Assembly: GCA_030611815.1 (NCBI GenBank)
Contig: JAUWPC010000071.1
Span: 1 to 11,956 of the forward strand
Source of the DNA: Desulfobacteraceae bacterium
GTDB lineage: Bacteria; Desulfobacterota; DSM-4660; Desulfatiglandales; Desulfatiglandaceae
Reading direction: 5' to 3'
Length of the DNA: 11,956 bases
Positions 1 to 7,287 of the stretch are shown piece by piece. Position numbers and translations under genes: made by a program. The notes below the pieces were generated by a model. The model did no database searches, was not told the origin of the DNA, and worked only from the letters and a program-made list of their open reading frames with translations. The number at the start of each line of letters is the position of its first letter. The stretch's first letter is position 1.

Positions 1-27
1 AAGCTTCTTTTCACACCCCTTCAGGGG

Positions 28-52
28 AAAGGCGATACGTGCATTCGCCTTT
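28..52. other. Hairpin downstream of the broken lipoprotein gene
   Basis: Positions 28-35 (AAAGGCGA) and 45-52 (TCGCCTTT) form a perfect 8-base inverted repeat with a 9-base loop. A 4-base CCCC/GGGG hairpin lies just to the left, near 17-28. This lies about 65 bases beyond the stop of the leftmost minus-strand gene, so it could end or protect that transcript. There is no clear T-run on the minus-strand 3' side, so it is not a convincing intrinsic terminator. Nothing else is visible in 1-117. Confidence 0.25.
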
Positions 53-117
53 GAATTCTCTTTCCCTTTACCGGCCATTGAAGGTTTTTTGGATGCCGGT
101 GAGGAGAAGGGGCTATC

Positions 118-930
118 CTATTGAAGCCTTTCGATCTCTTTTTTTACTATGATTAGATGAGATTTCAGCTTTTGATTTAAAGGAGATAACGGGTATTTAT
201 CGATGAGGGTATTGAGTATTTCATAGGACGATTTGAGGAGTTCCCTCTTTTTGGAAGGGTCTTTGGTCTTCTTTGCTGCCAAAAAGATCTCTGCGGCCCG
301 ATTCCTCTCCTGGTTGATGTGGCTTTCAACAGCGCGCTCCTTTAATGCCGCAGATTCAGCGGTGACATCCTGAGCATCTTTAATCTCATCCAGCTTATTG
401 ACGGCCTCTTCAAACTTCTCTTCCTCGATCAGTCTTTTTGCCGCATCAAAGGTTTGTTTCAGGTAAGCATCTCTGATCCGCTTTTGCTCTTCAAATTCTT
501 CTTCTCGCTGCTCAATTCTTGCCAGTTCCCTGTCAATTATTTCGCTCTCAGGCCCCTCTTCGATCTTGATCCTCTCCCTTAGTAACAGGATCCTTGCCTC
601 GCTGTACGCATGTTTCCGAGCCAGAGACCTAACCTCCTTAAGAAGCTGGTCAATGGTATAATCGGCCTGCCTGACACTAACATCAGGCGCAGGTTCGGGC
701 GGGAGGGATCCGCTTATATCAGTCTTATCGTATTTCATGGCCCGGTTAATCTGCCAGTTGAGATTCTGAATAAGGGCCATCCTTTCATCCTGATTGTCGG
801 TCAGCTTTTCATAGGTATGAACCGCCTTCTCCTTCCTCCCCAACTTAAGCTGCCATTGGGATTCTTGAACGGAGTTGGATGATATCAGGAAGTTGATCAA
901 GCTCGCTGGCAATCCCCTCTCCGATCTCAA
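118..930 (-). pseudogene. C-terminal part of the frameshifted TPR-like lipoprotein
   Basis: This open frame overlaps the preceding one by 86 bases and has no credible start of its own. The only upstream initiator is a TTG at 930 inside the overlap with no ribosome binding site, and the first residues from there are unlike the rest. From about 860 downward the translation is strongly helical and charged. It has a TPR-like start (QWQLKLGRKEKAVHTYEKL), an acidic coiled-coil-like stretch rich in Glu, Arg and Lys, and TPR-like pairs such as AKRLIEEEKFEEAVNKLDEI. Removing one base from the three-G run at 858-860 (CCC on the coding strand) fuses the two frames seamlessly, giving Arg-Ser-Arg-Ile-Gln-Trp-Gln. 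The product is then 456 residues. The break could be a sequencing error or a real inactivating mutation. No slippery heptamer for programmed frameshifting is visible. Confidence 0.7.
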
Positions 931-1489
931 TTGCCTGCTCCAGGTTCCCTTCCTTTGCCAGGGCTAAAGCAAACAGGAGACCGATTTCAGTTGTCAGGGC
1001 ATCAGGACCGAAGATCTCTTTCAGCTCAAGAGAGCGTTTGATGACAGCTTTGAAGTCTCCTTTTAAATAGAGATTGATGATTTCATCTCTCTTATTGACG
1101 AAAAGAGTAACGGCCCTTGAATAGTCAAGCGTAGTCTTCTTTTCCTCAAAGTATCTTTCGTCCATCAGGATCAATGATCTAAAAAGAGAACGTATAAGTC
1201 TTTGATATTCTTTTTTTGTTAGACGATCGGGGGCCAATTTTTTTGTCAGTTTGTAAGTAGCCAAAAGATCTGTGGCTATTCTTCTCTCCTCTTCCGACAG
1301 GTCTTTTTTTGCTACAATTCCCTTGAGAAAGCTTATTTTTTTATCAATGGTATGGGTGGAAAGCAGGGGGGCAGTTGGGGCCCTCACATCCGGTTTGGGT
1401 ACAAGCGTTACCTCCCTTTTTGGAGGGACGGCGCACCCTGAGGCGTATGCTAAGAAAAACATCAAGAGAAGCGTTGTTAATTGTTTCAT
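845..1489 (-). CDS. TPR-like outer-membrane lipoprotein, N-terminal part (frameshifted gene)
   Basis: The ATG at 1489 is preceded by a good ribosome binding site (AGAGGA, 6 bases away). The protein begins with a lipoprotein signal peptide: two basic/polar residues, a hydrophobic stretch, and lipobox Ala-Ser-Gly-Cys with the acylated cysteine at residue 19. A Pro-rich linker (about 22-43) follows, then an all-helical charged region containing helix-turn-helix pairs of TPR type; the segment near residues 175-205 (LALAKEGNLEQAIEIGEGIA) is the clearest. The frame stops at 845. The helical pattern continues without a break in the next frame (118-859), so this is probably the first 208 or so residues of a protein of about 456 residues. 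It lies downstream of a class A PBP on the same strand. A role as a periplasmic partner of that PBP, as LpoA is for E. coli PBP1A, is conceivable but is inference from position and architecture only. Confidence 0.75.
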   Translation of the reverse strand: MKQLTTLLLMFFLAYASGCAVPPKREVTLVPKPDVRAPTAPLLSTHTIDKKISFLKGIVAKKDLSEEERRIATDLLATYKLTKKLAPDRLTKKEYQRLIRSLFRSLILMDERYFEEKKTTLDYSRAVTLFVNKRDEIINLYLKGDFKAVIKRSLELKEIFGPDALTTEIGLLFALALAKEGNLEQAIEIGEGIASELDQLPDIIQLRSRIPMAA

Positions 1490-1535
1490 TTAATTCCTCT
1501 TTGATCACTTTGATTTTTGAAATTTGTTTTTGGAT

Positions 1536-1606
1536 TCATACTCTTAATCATACTCTTAATCATAATCGTTTTGAGTAAGATTACGATTATGATTAAGATT
1601 ACGAAA
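1536..1606. repeat. 12-base tandem repeat and 16-base inverted repeat upstream of the lipoprotein gene
   Basis: A 12-base unit (TCATACTCTTAA) occurs twice in tandem at 1536-1559 and starts a third time. Positions 1554-1569 and 1583-1598 form a perfect 16-base inverted repeat (TCTTAATCATAATCGT and its complement) with a 13-base loop. The right half is also a hexamer series: GATTAC, GATTAT, GATTAA, GATTAC. It sits 47-110 bases before the lipoprotein ATG, so it would fall in or near that gene's leader. No protein is encoded. It is AT-rich and has no T-run after the stem, so it does not look like an attenuator. Confidence 0.6.
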
Positions 1607-1667
1607 TGAGGAAGTCTTTTCGTTCGGGCACTCATTTAACCGGGGCAGCTTCATCCCCAATGAACTA

Positions 1668-1687
1668 CCCCGCCGCAAGCAGCGGGG
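1668..1687. repeat. REP-like GC-rich palindrome
   Basis: CCCCGCCGC and GCAGCGGGG flank a two-base centre and pair except for one C-A mismatch. On the minus strand the hairpin is followed directly by GTAGTTCATT. REP elements typically carry a GTAG-type tetranucleotide beside a GC-rich hairpin, but usually on its 5' side. The resemblance is therefore suggestive and not exact. It lies in the gap between the PBP and lipoprotein genes, a typical place for REPs, and could slow exonucleases or dampen transcription into the lipoprotein gene. Confidence 0.45.
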
Positions 1688-1698
1688 AATTAAACCCT

Positions 1699-1817
1699 AC
1701 AGATTTCGCATTTAGGGGGTTATGATATATGACCCCGTTGCCCTTCATTTGACAGTAATCCGTGTAACCTGCCCGCTCGTGCCTTGCAATGGCAGGCGGG
1801 TCTGCGAAATCTGTGGA
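1699..1817. repeat. Composite intergenic repeat with 12-base inverted ends and an internal hairpin
   Basis: ACAGATTTCGCA at 1699-1710 and its exact complement at 1803-1814 are inverted repeats 92 bases apart. Between them, 1768-1800 contains a GC-rich hairpin: CCCGC 1772-1776 with GCGGG 1796-1800, TGCC 1780-1783 with GGCA 1791-1794, and loop TTGCAAT. On the minus strand, the sequence to the right of the hairpin ends in CACAGATTTCGCAGA and that to its left begins TTACACGGATTACTG. Joined, they would read as one AT-rich repeat of the type CAGATTTCGCAGATTACACGG, so the hairpin may be nested inside an older repeat. The block abuts the PBP stop codon (1818-1820). No reading frame of interest is seen. 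Confidence 0.5.
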
Positions 1818-4800
1818 TTAAAACGGCTCAAAATGCCTTTTGAGCTTCAATTTTTCTCCATGCGCCTCTGTCTCGGCAAGCACTGTTACGTCGGGGGAGG
1901 AACCAGCGGCCTGTTTGGAGGGCTTCTTTGGAAGGCCGGTGACAGGAGAAACCGGAATCCTCCGAAATTCCTTATGGTCGGCCTCAGGGCGCACGAGAGG
2001 ACTAAATACGAGATCGGCGGGCTGCACCCCTTCCTTGAAATCAGTGGAACTAACTATGGCATTTGCCGTATCGATCCATAGAGGGAGAGCGCCGGATGAA
2101 CCGTATATGGCTAAATGCTTTCCCTTCATGGGACGATTGTCATCATAACCTGTATAGGCGGCAATCACATATCCGTTCTCCAAATCAAACTGGCCGGTCC
2201 TGAAATCAGGGCCTGGTATGAGGCCTACAAAACTGGAATTGGTGAACCGATTTGACGTCCCTGTCTTTCCGAAAGTGGGAATCGGGATGTCAAACAGCCG
2301 GACAGCATCCTTGGCCTTCTGTCCGGTCCCTCTCTCCATCACTTTCCCCAATATTTCGGTGATCAGGGTAGAAACCCTTTTGGACAAGACCCTTTCGGGC
2401 TTAGGCCTATACTCCCAGATGACCTCACCCTCCCTGTCAACGATTTTCTTAATAATAGGGACCATGGCAGGCCCGCCCCCTGGTGAAAGGGGATAGGCCT
2501 TGCCGGTAGCGAGGGCCTCATAGACCAGAGCAGCCTCCATTATACTTATTGAATTTGGCCCCAAGGGAAAAGAAAGAACCGGGTCAAGGGGAGTGGATAT
2601 CCCGATTTTTTTTGAAAGATATACCACAAAAGAGAGATTCACAAGGGTCCGGAAGTCCCTGACCTTGGAGAGGACCTCTAAGCTATACCTCTCATGGGTG
2701 AGAAGCTTCTTGTAATTGGCCTTGATATGGGCCTCAATGGAGTCCAATATCCCGGCGGGAATCAGATTATCAATCCACACCTTTTTTTCGATGTTTGGAC
2801 CTTGAGCCTTTTCAATCAACCATTCCGGGGTGATGGGAATTAGATCGTCCCGGGCTAAGTATTCAGGGTGATCTGTGTATATGATCCTGGCCCTCTCTCC
2901 CGCTTCTCCGGCCCGGTAGAAACGGCCGAGGGTCTGAGGGACGGCTCTTTGAAACTGCGCTCTCATTTCCCGATCAAGGCTGCGAAGCCTCTGGAAGTCG
3001 TATCTCATGATCTGATGACTTATTGGCTCCGCCATATCCGATGCGCTTTCAGCCAAATCAAAATGAAGCCGATGGAGGTCGTCTAAGATACCCTCGTGTC
3101 CTTCAAAGATGATGTCTGTCTCGACCTGGTCTTTGGCCTCCTCAAACGCGGCCTCCATCAGGGCTTCTCTGTTTACTATGACACCATATCGATCCCTTAT
3201 TCGGCCTTTGTAGGCCTGATACGATTCCCCTTCCTTTCTGCCAAGCCCCACAAGGTTTACAATTTGCCGGAACTCGCTCAAATTAAGGTGATCCGTTAAG
3301 TGGTAAAGGAGCCAGACTGTTGCCAGGTTTTCCGATTTGACGCCGGCCCAGGCCATGGAAACCGTGTCGCTTTTCGGTTCATGATCAGGCCTGGGCAGAT
3401 ATGATGTGCCCTCGAATCGAAAGATCTCTCTTCGGTTCTTGAGAGGGTCAAGGGTATTCCATTTGAGTTGAAGCGCCGCTGCATAGACGATCGGCTTGAA
3501 AATTGACCCCAATTGCCGCTTTGCATCAACGGCCCGGTTGAAATAGCGGTCAAAAAATCCGCCCACCATCGCCTTTACCATCCCGCTCTGAAGGGCCACA
3601 ATCCCGCCTTCCAACTCAGGTATCGCAGAGAGCATCAGTTTTGCATCCCGGTTTTCACCGGGGGGCGTCTTGACAGGTATCATTAACTGCACCGGCACCA
3701 GATCTCCCACACTGAGCTTCTTTAAGAGGATCGGGGCATGCTCCCTCTGAAATCTTGCCCAGTTCCCTACGTTAGACTTTAGCCAGGCCGCCCCAATTGG
3801 TTTGAGCCCTTCAAAGTCAATGACCCCTCCACCCTTATCCCACGCCACAATTAGGTGGCACTTATCCCTGGCTGTCTCCACAGAGGTGATCTGGGCGAGA
3901 AAGGGGATGTTCTCTTTCGGTTTTTTAAGCCCCTTTTCAAGCAATACTTCCCATTTTTCTTTTTCTTGCCAGGGCTTATAACCATTCAGCTTAACATCCA
4001 TCAACGGGAGATGCCTTCGTAGACTCATTAAGGCGGCATACTGGACTTCCTTGTCTACCGATGTATAGATGCTGATCCCCGATGTGGCAATGTTGTCCAC
4101 TCCCTGTTCCTGCAGGATTTCCCTGAAATAATCGGATTCGAGCTGATTTCGTATATAGTCCATAACAACATTTAAACGATATGTGATTTTTCCCTCTTTG
4201 AATGGAACCTCTCTCTCTTTTGCCTCCTCATACTCGGTCTTTGAGATGAAATTCAGACTTAGCATCCTGTCCAACACATAGTCCTTGCGCGCCTCGGCGA
4301 GTTGTTTTGCCTCATCTTTTTGGGCTTGGGTTTTCTTGATAAACGGGTTGTATCTGTTAGGCCCCTTTAAGGAACCGACAATAAACGCTGCCTCAACGAG
4401 GTCAAGGTCCTTAGTATCTTTTCCAAAGAAATACTGGGCTGCAATCCTGAGCCCCTTTCCATAACCGGTTACAAAGAACTGGTTGGCATACATCTCAAGG
4501 ATCTCTTCTTTGGTGTATCTCCTTTCCAAAAGGAAGGCCTGCATCATCTCCTTTAGTTTTGTCTTATATGTCCTCTTTTCTCGCTTGAATACGTTCTTGG
4601 CTGTTTGCTGGGTGATGGTGCTTCCGCCCTGGACCACCTTCCCTGTCTTGATATTGGCCACAAAGGCCCTGATGATTGCCTTGATGTCAAACCCCATATG
4701 ATCAAAAAAGTTCCTGTCTTCGGCCGCGATCAGGGCCTTCACAAATACCTTGGGGATAGCTTCATATCTGATGTATTTCCTGTGGGTCATTTCAAAGAAG

Positions 4801-4982
4801 ACCCCAATGGGGGTATGTCCATCCCCAAAATACACCGGGCTTTCAGAGGCAATGACCCGATCAATGGCTCCCCTCTCAATGCGAGTGGCCGCCTCCTGGG
4901 TCACCCTGTAATAGAAATACCCCAAGAAAGCGGATGGGAGAACAATCAGGAGAATAAAAAGATAAATAAGGATACGTTTCAT
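1818..4982 (-). CDS. Bifunctional class A penicillin-binding protein (PBP1A-type, glycosyltransferase/transpeptidase)
   Basis: This inner-membrane enzyme polymerises lipid II into glycan strands and cross-links the peptides. The protein has 1054 residues, longer than usual for PBP1A (about 720-850). One membrane helix lies at about 4-26. The GT51 domain follows, with catalytic Glu88 in AAEDRNFFDH, QGGSTITQQ at 118-126, and ERRYTKEEILEMYANQ at 153-168. An OB-like insert lies at about 320-455. The transpeptidase motifs are complete: SxxK as Ser493-Ile-Phe-Lys496, SxN as Ser550-Glu-Asn552, and KTG at 906-908 (GKTGTSNRFTNSSFVG). About 215 charged, helical residues (roughly 566-782) separate the SxN region from LSFVVYLSKKIGI, where most class A enzymes have a short link; this appears to be a domain insertion. 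The start ATG shares one base with the upstream ligase stop (TAATG) and has GGAGAG about 9 bases before it, so translational coupling is likely. The gene name is not certain (mrcA/ponA type). Confidence 0.95.
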   Translation of the reverse strand: MKRILIYLFILLIVLPSAFLGYFYYRVTQEAATRIERGAIDRVIASESPVYFGDGHTPIGVFFEMTHRKYIRYEAIPKVFVKALIAAEDRNFFDHMGFDIKAIIRAFVANIKTGKVVQGGSTITQQTAKNVFKREKRTYKTKLKEMMQAFLLERRYTKEEILEMYANQFFVTGYGKGLRIAAQYFFGKDTKDLDLVEAAFIVGSLKGPNRYNPFIKKTQAQKDEAKQLAEARKDYVLDRMLSLNFISKTEYEEAKEREVPFKEGKITYRLNVVMDYIRNQLESDYFREILQEQGVDNIATSGISIYTSVDKEVQYAALMSLRRHLPLMDVKLNGYKPWQEKEKWEVLLEKGLKKPKENIPFLAQITSVETARDKCHLIVAWDKGGGVIDFEGLKPIGAAWLKSNVGNWARFQREHAPILLKKLSVGDLVPVQLMIPVKTPPGENRDAKLMLSAIPELEGGIVALQSGMVKAMVGGFFDRYFNRAVDAKRQLGSIFKPIVYAAALQLKWNTLDPLKNRREIFRFEGTSYLPRPDHEPKSDTVSMAWAGVKSENLATVWLLYHLTDHLNLSEFRQIVNLVGLGRKEGESYQAYKGRIRDRYGVIVNREALMEAAFEEAKDQVETDIIFEGHEGILDDLHRLHFDLAESASDMAEPISHQIMRYDFQRLRSLDREMRAQFQRAVPQTLGRFYRAGEAGERARIIYTDHPEYLARDDLIPITPEWLIEKAQGPNIEKKVWIDNLIPAGILDSIEAHIKANYKKLLTHERYSLEVLSKVRDFRTLVNLSFVVYLSKKIGISTPLDPVLSFPLGPNSISIMEAALVYEALATGKAYPLSPGGGPAMVPIIKKIVDREGEVIWEYRPKPERVLSKRVSTLITEILGKVMERGTGQKAKDAVRLFDIPIPTFGKTGTSNRFTNSSFVGLIPGPDFRTGQFDLENGYVIAAYTGYDDNRPMKGKHLAIYGSSGALPLWIDTANAIVSSTDFKEGVQPADLVFSPLVRPEADHKEFRRIPVSPVTGLPKKPSKQAAGSSPDVTVLAETEAHGEKLKLKRHFEPF

Positions 4983-5770
4983 TAAAAAAGCTCTCCGGCT
5001 AAAAGTTTTCCCCTGAGGATCTCCTTAAGGTCAAGTCCCTTCATCTTCAATCCTTTACGCCCGTATTTCATATTAGCTTCAATAACATACCATCGGCCCT
5101 GGAAGTTGATAAGATCGATCCCTACGTCATTCAGTTTGCACTTCCGCGCACTGTTTTGAGCTGTCTCTACGCCTTGCCACGGGATATCGTCAAAGCTGAT
5201 CTTCCCTCCCTGTGACAGATTGGTCCTGAAATCTCCTGGCGAACTGATGCGCCAGTAGGACAACGCAGGCTCATAATTAATAAGCACCACCCTCAGGTCC
5301 CGTTTATGTGGCAGGTATTCCTGAATGTAAGCGACCCTGACAAGCGATAGATACTCCTCAAGCTCTTTTCTGTTATCGATCTTAAATATCCCTCTACCCC
5401 GGGCGGAACACCTCGGTATCTTGGCCACAAAGGGAAATGTGAAATCTTTGAGGATATCCTGATGATGGAGGTGATAATAGATCTTGGTGCGCGGGTGAGA
5501 GATCCCCAACATCTGAAAGAGGGTTGTCTGTTTGATTTTTTCGTCGGCATAGAGATATGTCTCTAAGCTGGGAAAGATCCTTTTACCTAAGGTGGTGAGA
5601 AACTGGGCATAGTTGAGGGTGGGGAACAGAATAATTCCGGCCCCCAAAATCAGTTCTCGTTCCTTAAGGGTGTATTCCAAAAAGTTGGGCTTTACCCCAA
5701 GGGTCAGCACTTCAGGAACACCCCTGAGCCTGCTTCCTAACGCGATAAAGCTATTTTTTTTGGCAATCAC
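4982..5770 (-). CDS. ATP-grasp ligase, RimK-like
   Basis: The 262-residue protein has the ATP-grasp layout of RimK-type carboxylate-amine ligases. An N-terminal pre-ATP-grasp domain (1-75) is followed by a DKIKQ-like segment (76-81, DEKIKQ). The nucleotide-binding Lys117 lies in FPFVAKIP, then a Gly-rich loop CSARGRG (121-127) and hinge residues IQEYLP (149-154). DLRVVLI (158-164), FRTNLSQGG (181-189), Asp219 and the metal-binding Glu231-x-Asn233 complete the active site. Such enzymes join an amino acid to a carboxylate through an acyl-phosphate. The substrate here cannot be read from sequence; ribosomal S6, a peptide, a cofactor or a wall precursor are all possible. The start is GTG at 5770 with AGGA about 9 bases upstream. 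It overlaps the PBP start by one base, so the two are co-translated. That makes a wall-related role worth considering, though this is only inference. Confidence 0.88.
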   Translation of the reverse strand: MIAKKNSFIALGSRLRGVPEVLTLGVKPNFLEYTLKERELILGAGIILFPTLNYAQFLTTLGKRIFPSLETYLYADEKIKQTTLFQMLGISHPRTKIYYHLHHQDILKDFTFPFVAKIPRCSARGRGIFKIDNRKELEEYLSLVRVAYIQEYLPHKRDLRVVLINYEPALSYWRISSPGDFRTNLSQGGKISFDDIPWQGVETAQNSARKCKLNDVGIDLINFQGRWYVIEANMKYGRKGLKMKGLDLKEILRGKLLAGELF

Positions 5771-5811
5771 CGATAAATTCCTGTTGACGATCTAATCGAG
5801 ACATCAGGTTT

Positions 5812-5844
5812 CAATCTGCAATCAACAATCAACAATCATCAATC
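5812..5844. repeat. Heptamer tandem repeat CAATCNN overlapping the amidohydrolase stop
   Basis: Seven-base units run in phase: CAATCTG, CAATCAA, CAATCAA, CAATCAT, CAATC (5812-5844). On the minus strand each unit boundary reads TGATTG or TTGATTG. The TGA stop of the amidohydrolase gene (5839-5841) is made by the junction of two units. The same unit family occurs at 11683-11708, again over a minus-strand stop. It fills most of the 68-base gap before the ATP-grasp gene. Confidence 0.75.
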
Positions 5845-7155
5845 CGAAACCCATTCCCTAACCGCCATCGATTTCTCTTTGGCCCGTTCCATAACATCTT
5901 TGAGATCAAGGGTAAGCAGCTTTCGATCTTCCATTACAAGCCGGCCGTTGATGATGGAGTGGCTGACGTCGTTTCCACGAGCAGAGTAAACGAGATGAGA
6001 AAAGGGGTTATACATCGGTGTCAGATGGGGTTTATTCGTGTCAACGATGATGACATCGGCCCTTTTCCCTTGTTCAAGTGAACCGGCTATGTCAGTCAGC
6101 CCAAGGGCCCTGGCCCCTTCAATGGTGGCCATCCTGAGCACTGTAACAGCGTCCATCAGTGTTGGATCCATGGCCTTGACCTTATGGAGCTTGGCCGCCA
6201 TATCCATCTCGGTAAAGAGGTCCAGGTTATTATTGGATGCACAGCCGTCTGTCCCGAGCCCTACTGTCACTCCGCGGGCCTGCAATTCAGGTATGGGGGC
6301 TATGCCGGATGCCAATTTCATATTGCTCTCCGGATTATGAATAATTTTTACGTCGTGTTCGGCGATCTTCAGGATCTCTTCTTCATCCAAGTGAACAGCG
6401 TGATCTGCAATTAGACGGGGCCCTAAAAGGCCTAAGGAATCGAGGTGTTCAATCGGCGTTTTGCCATAGCTCTTTTTTACCTCGGCGATTTCAGACAAGG
6501 TCTCAGCAACATGGATAATGAGCGGCACGTTATGGTGCAAGGCCATCTCATTTGCCCGGGTTAAGAGGTCAGGGCTGCAGGTGAAGAGCGAATGGGGCTC
6601 AACAGCTATGGAAACAAGAGGATTACCCCGCCATTTTAGGATCAGCGATTCCGTGTATTCGAAACCTTTTTCAATCTCTCCATAATTGGGAGAGGTAAAA
6701 TCATAAAGGACCTCACCCGCAAGACACCTCATGCCTGACAGAAATGCCGCCTGTGCCACCTGATCCTCAAAAAGATACATGTCGCAAAAGGTAGTCGTGC
6801 CGGACATGATCATTTCTGCACAGGCAAGCAGGGCGCCGGTGTAGACAAAATCGGCATCCATCCTCCCTTCTGCAGGGAAAATGTAGTTGTTCAACCATTC
6901 CATCAGGGGAAGATCGTCGGCAAGACCCCTGAAAAGGCTCATGGCAGCATGGGTATGGCCATTCACTAAGCCGGGGAGGATCAGGCCACCCTTAGCGTCT
7001 ATCAATTTCTTAGCTTTAAAAGATCTATCGTCCAGAGCGCCGACCTCAGCTATACTATCTCCCTTCACGCACAACTGGCCATTTTCAAACACCGAGTTTT
7101 CGTTGTCCATAGTCAGGATCGTGCCATTTTTCACTATAATATCATACTGTTGCAT
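5839..7155 (-). CDS. mtaD: 5'-methylthioadenosine/S-adenosylhomocysteine deaminase family amidohydrolase
   Basis: A cytosolic, metal-dependent hydrolase of the MtaD/SsnA/AtzA group that removes the amino group from adenosine-like substrates, typically MTA or SAH, as part of S-adenosylmethionine by-product recycling. The 438 residues match the family length. Visible motifs are the metal ligands His67-x-His69 in VNGHTHAAMSLFRG, His215 with Glu218 in IIHVAET, the DHAVHLD segment (251-257), HNPESNMKLASG (273-284) and the metal-binding Asp303 in LGTDGCASNN. A small beta domain is formed by both termini (1-60 and 360-438). The ATG at 7155 has GAGGG about 7 bases upstream. The last two codons and the TGA stop lie in a heptamer repeat, so the C-terminus may have been set by repeat insertion. 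It leads the minus-strand run towards the ATP-grasp and PBP genes. Exact substrate is uncertain within the family (chlorohydrolases and guanine deaminases are related). Confidence 0.92.
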   Translation of the reverse strand: MQQYDIIVKNGTILTMDNENSVFENGQLCVKGDSIAEVGALDDRSFKAKKLIDAKGGLILPGLVNGHTHAAMSLFRGLADDLPLMEWLNNYIFPAEGRMDADFVYTGALLACAEMIMSGTTTFCDMYLFEDQVAQAAFLSGMRCLAGEVLYDFTSPNYGEIEKGFEYTESLILKWRGNPLVSIAVEPHSLFTCSPDLLTRANEMALHHNVPLIIHVAETLSEIAEVKKSYGKTPIEHLDSLGLLGPRLIADHAVHLDEEEILKIAEHDVKIIHNPESNMKLASGIAPIPELQARGVTVGLGTDGCASNNNLDLFTEMDMAAKLHKVKAMDPTLMDAVTVLRMATIEGARALGLTDIAGSLEQGKRADVIIVDTNKPHLTPMYNPFSHLVYSARGNDVSHSIINGRLVMEDRKLLTLDLKDVMERAKEKSMAVREWVSD

Positions 7156-7239
7156 GATTGACCCTCAGTTTTTTGGGGAAAAATGAACAATCCCATGTTT
7201 CCAGCCTATCACTAAAGCACTTTCCAAAAGCCTCCATAT

Positions 7240-7268
7240 ATGGTAAATGTCCTTTACCGATAGGTCAA
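7240..7268 (-). promoter_or_regulatory. Candidate sigma-70 promoter for the amidohydrolase-PBP run
   Basis: On the minus strand TTGACC (7268-7263) is followed after 17 bases by TACCAT (7245-7240). The matches to consensus are 5/6 and 4/6. Transcription would start near 7233, about 78 bases before the ATG at 7155. A small perfect hairpin, GGTAAA (7242-7247) with TTTACC (7253-7258), overlaps the -10 region and spacer. An outer CCTATC/GATAGG pair (7205-7210, 7259-7264) encloses it and might be an operator. The assignment rests on sequence match alone. Confidence 0.4.
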
Positions 7269-7287
7269 GCCTAACCGTTCGTGGGTT

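Noticed and set aside
852..870. Programmed ribosomal frameshift in the lipoprotein gene
   Set aside because: No slippery heptamer of the usual A/T-rich type, no stop-associated slip site and no clear downstream stimulator; a plain one-base indel explains it better.
610..882. Plus-strand 90-residue open frame
   Set aside because: Lies wholly opposite the helical lipoprotein gene, has no ribosome binding site and no recognisable protein pattern.
1722..2148. Plus-strand frames opposite the PBP 3' end
   Set aside because: Antisense to a strongly supported gene; the first begins inside the intergenic repeat and shows no domain pattern.
5812..5844. CRISPR-like array
   Set aside because: Units are 7 bases with no unique spacers, so this is a simple tandem repeat.
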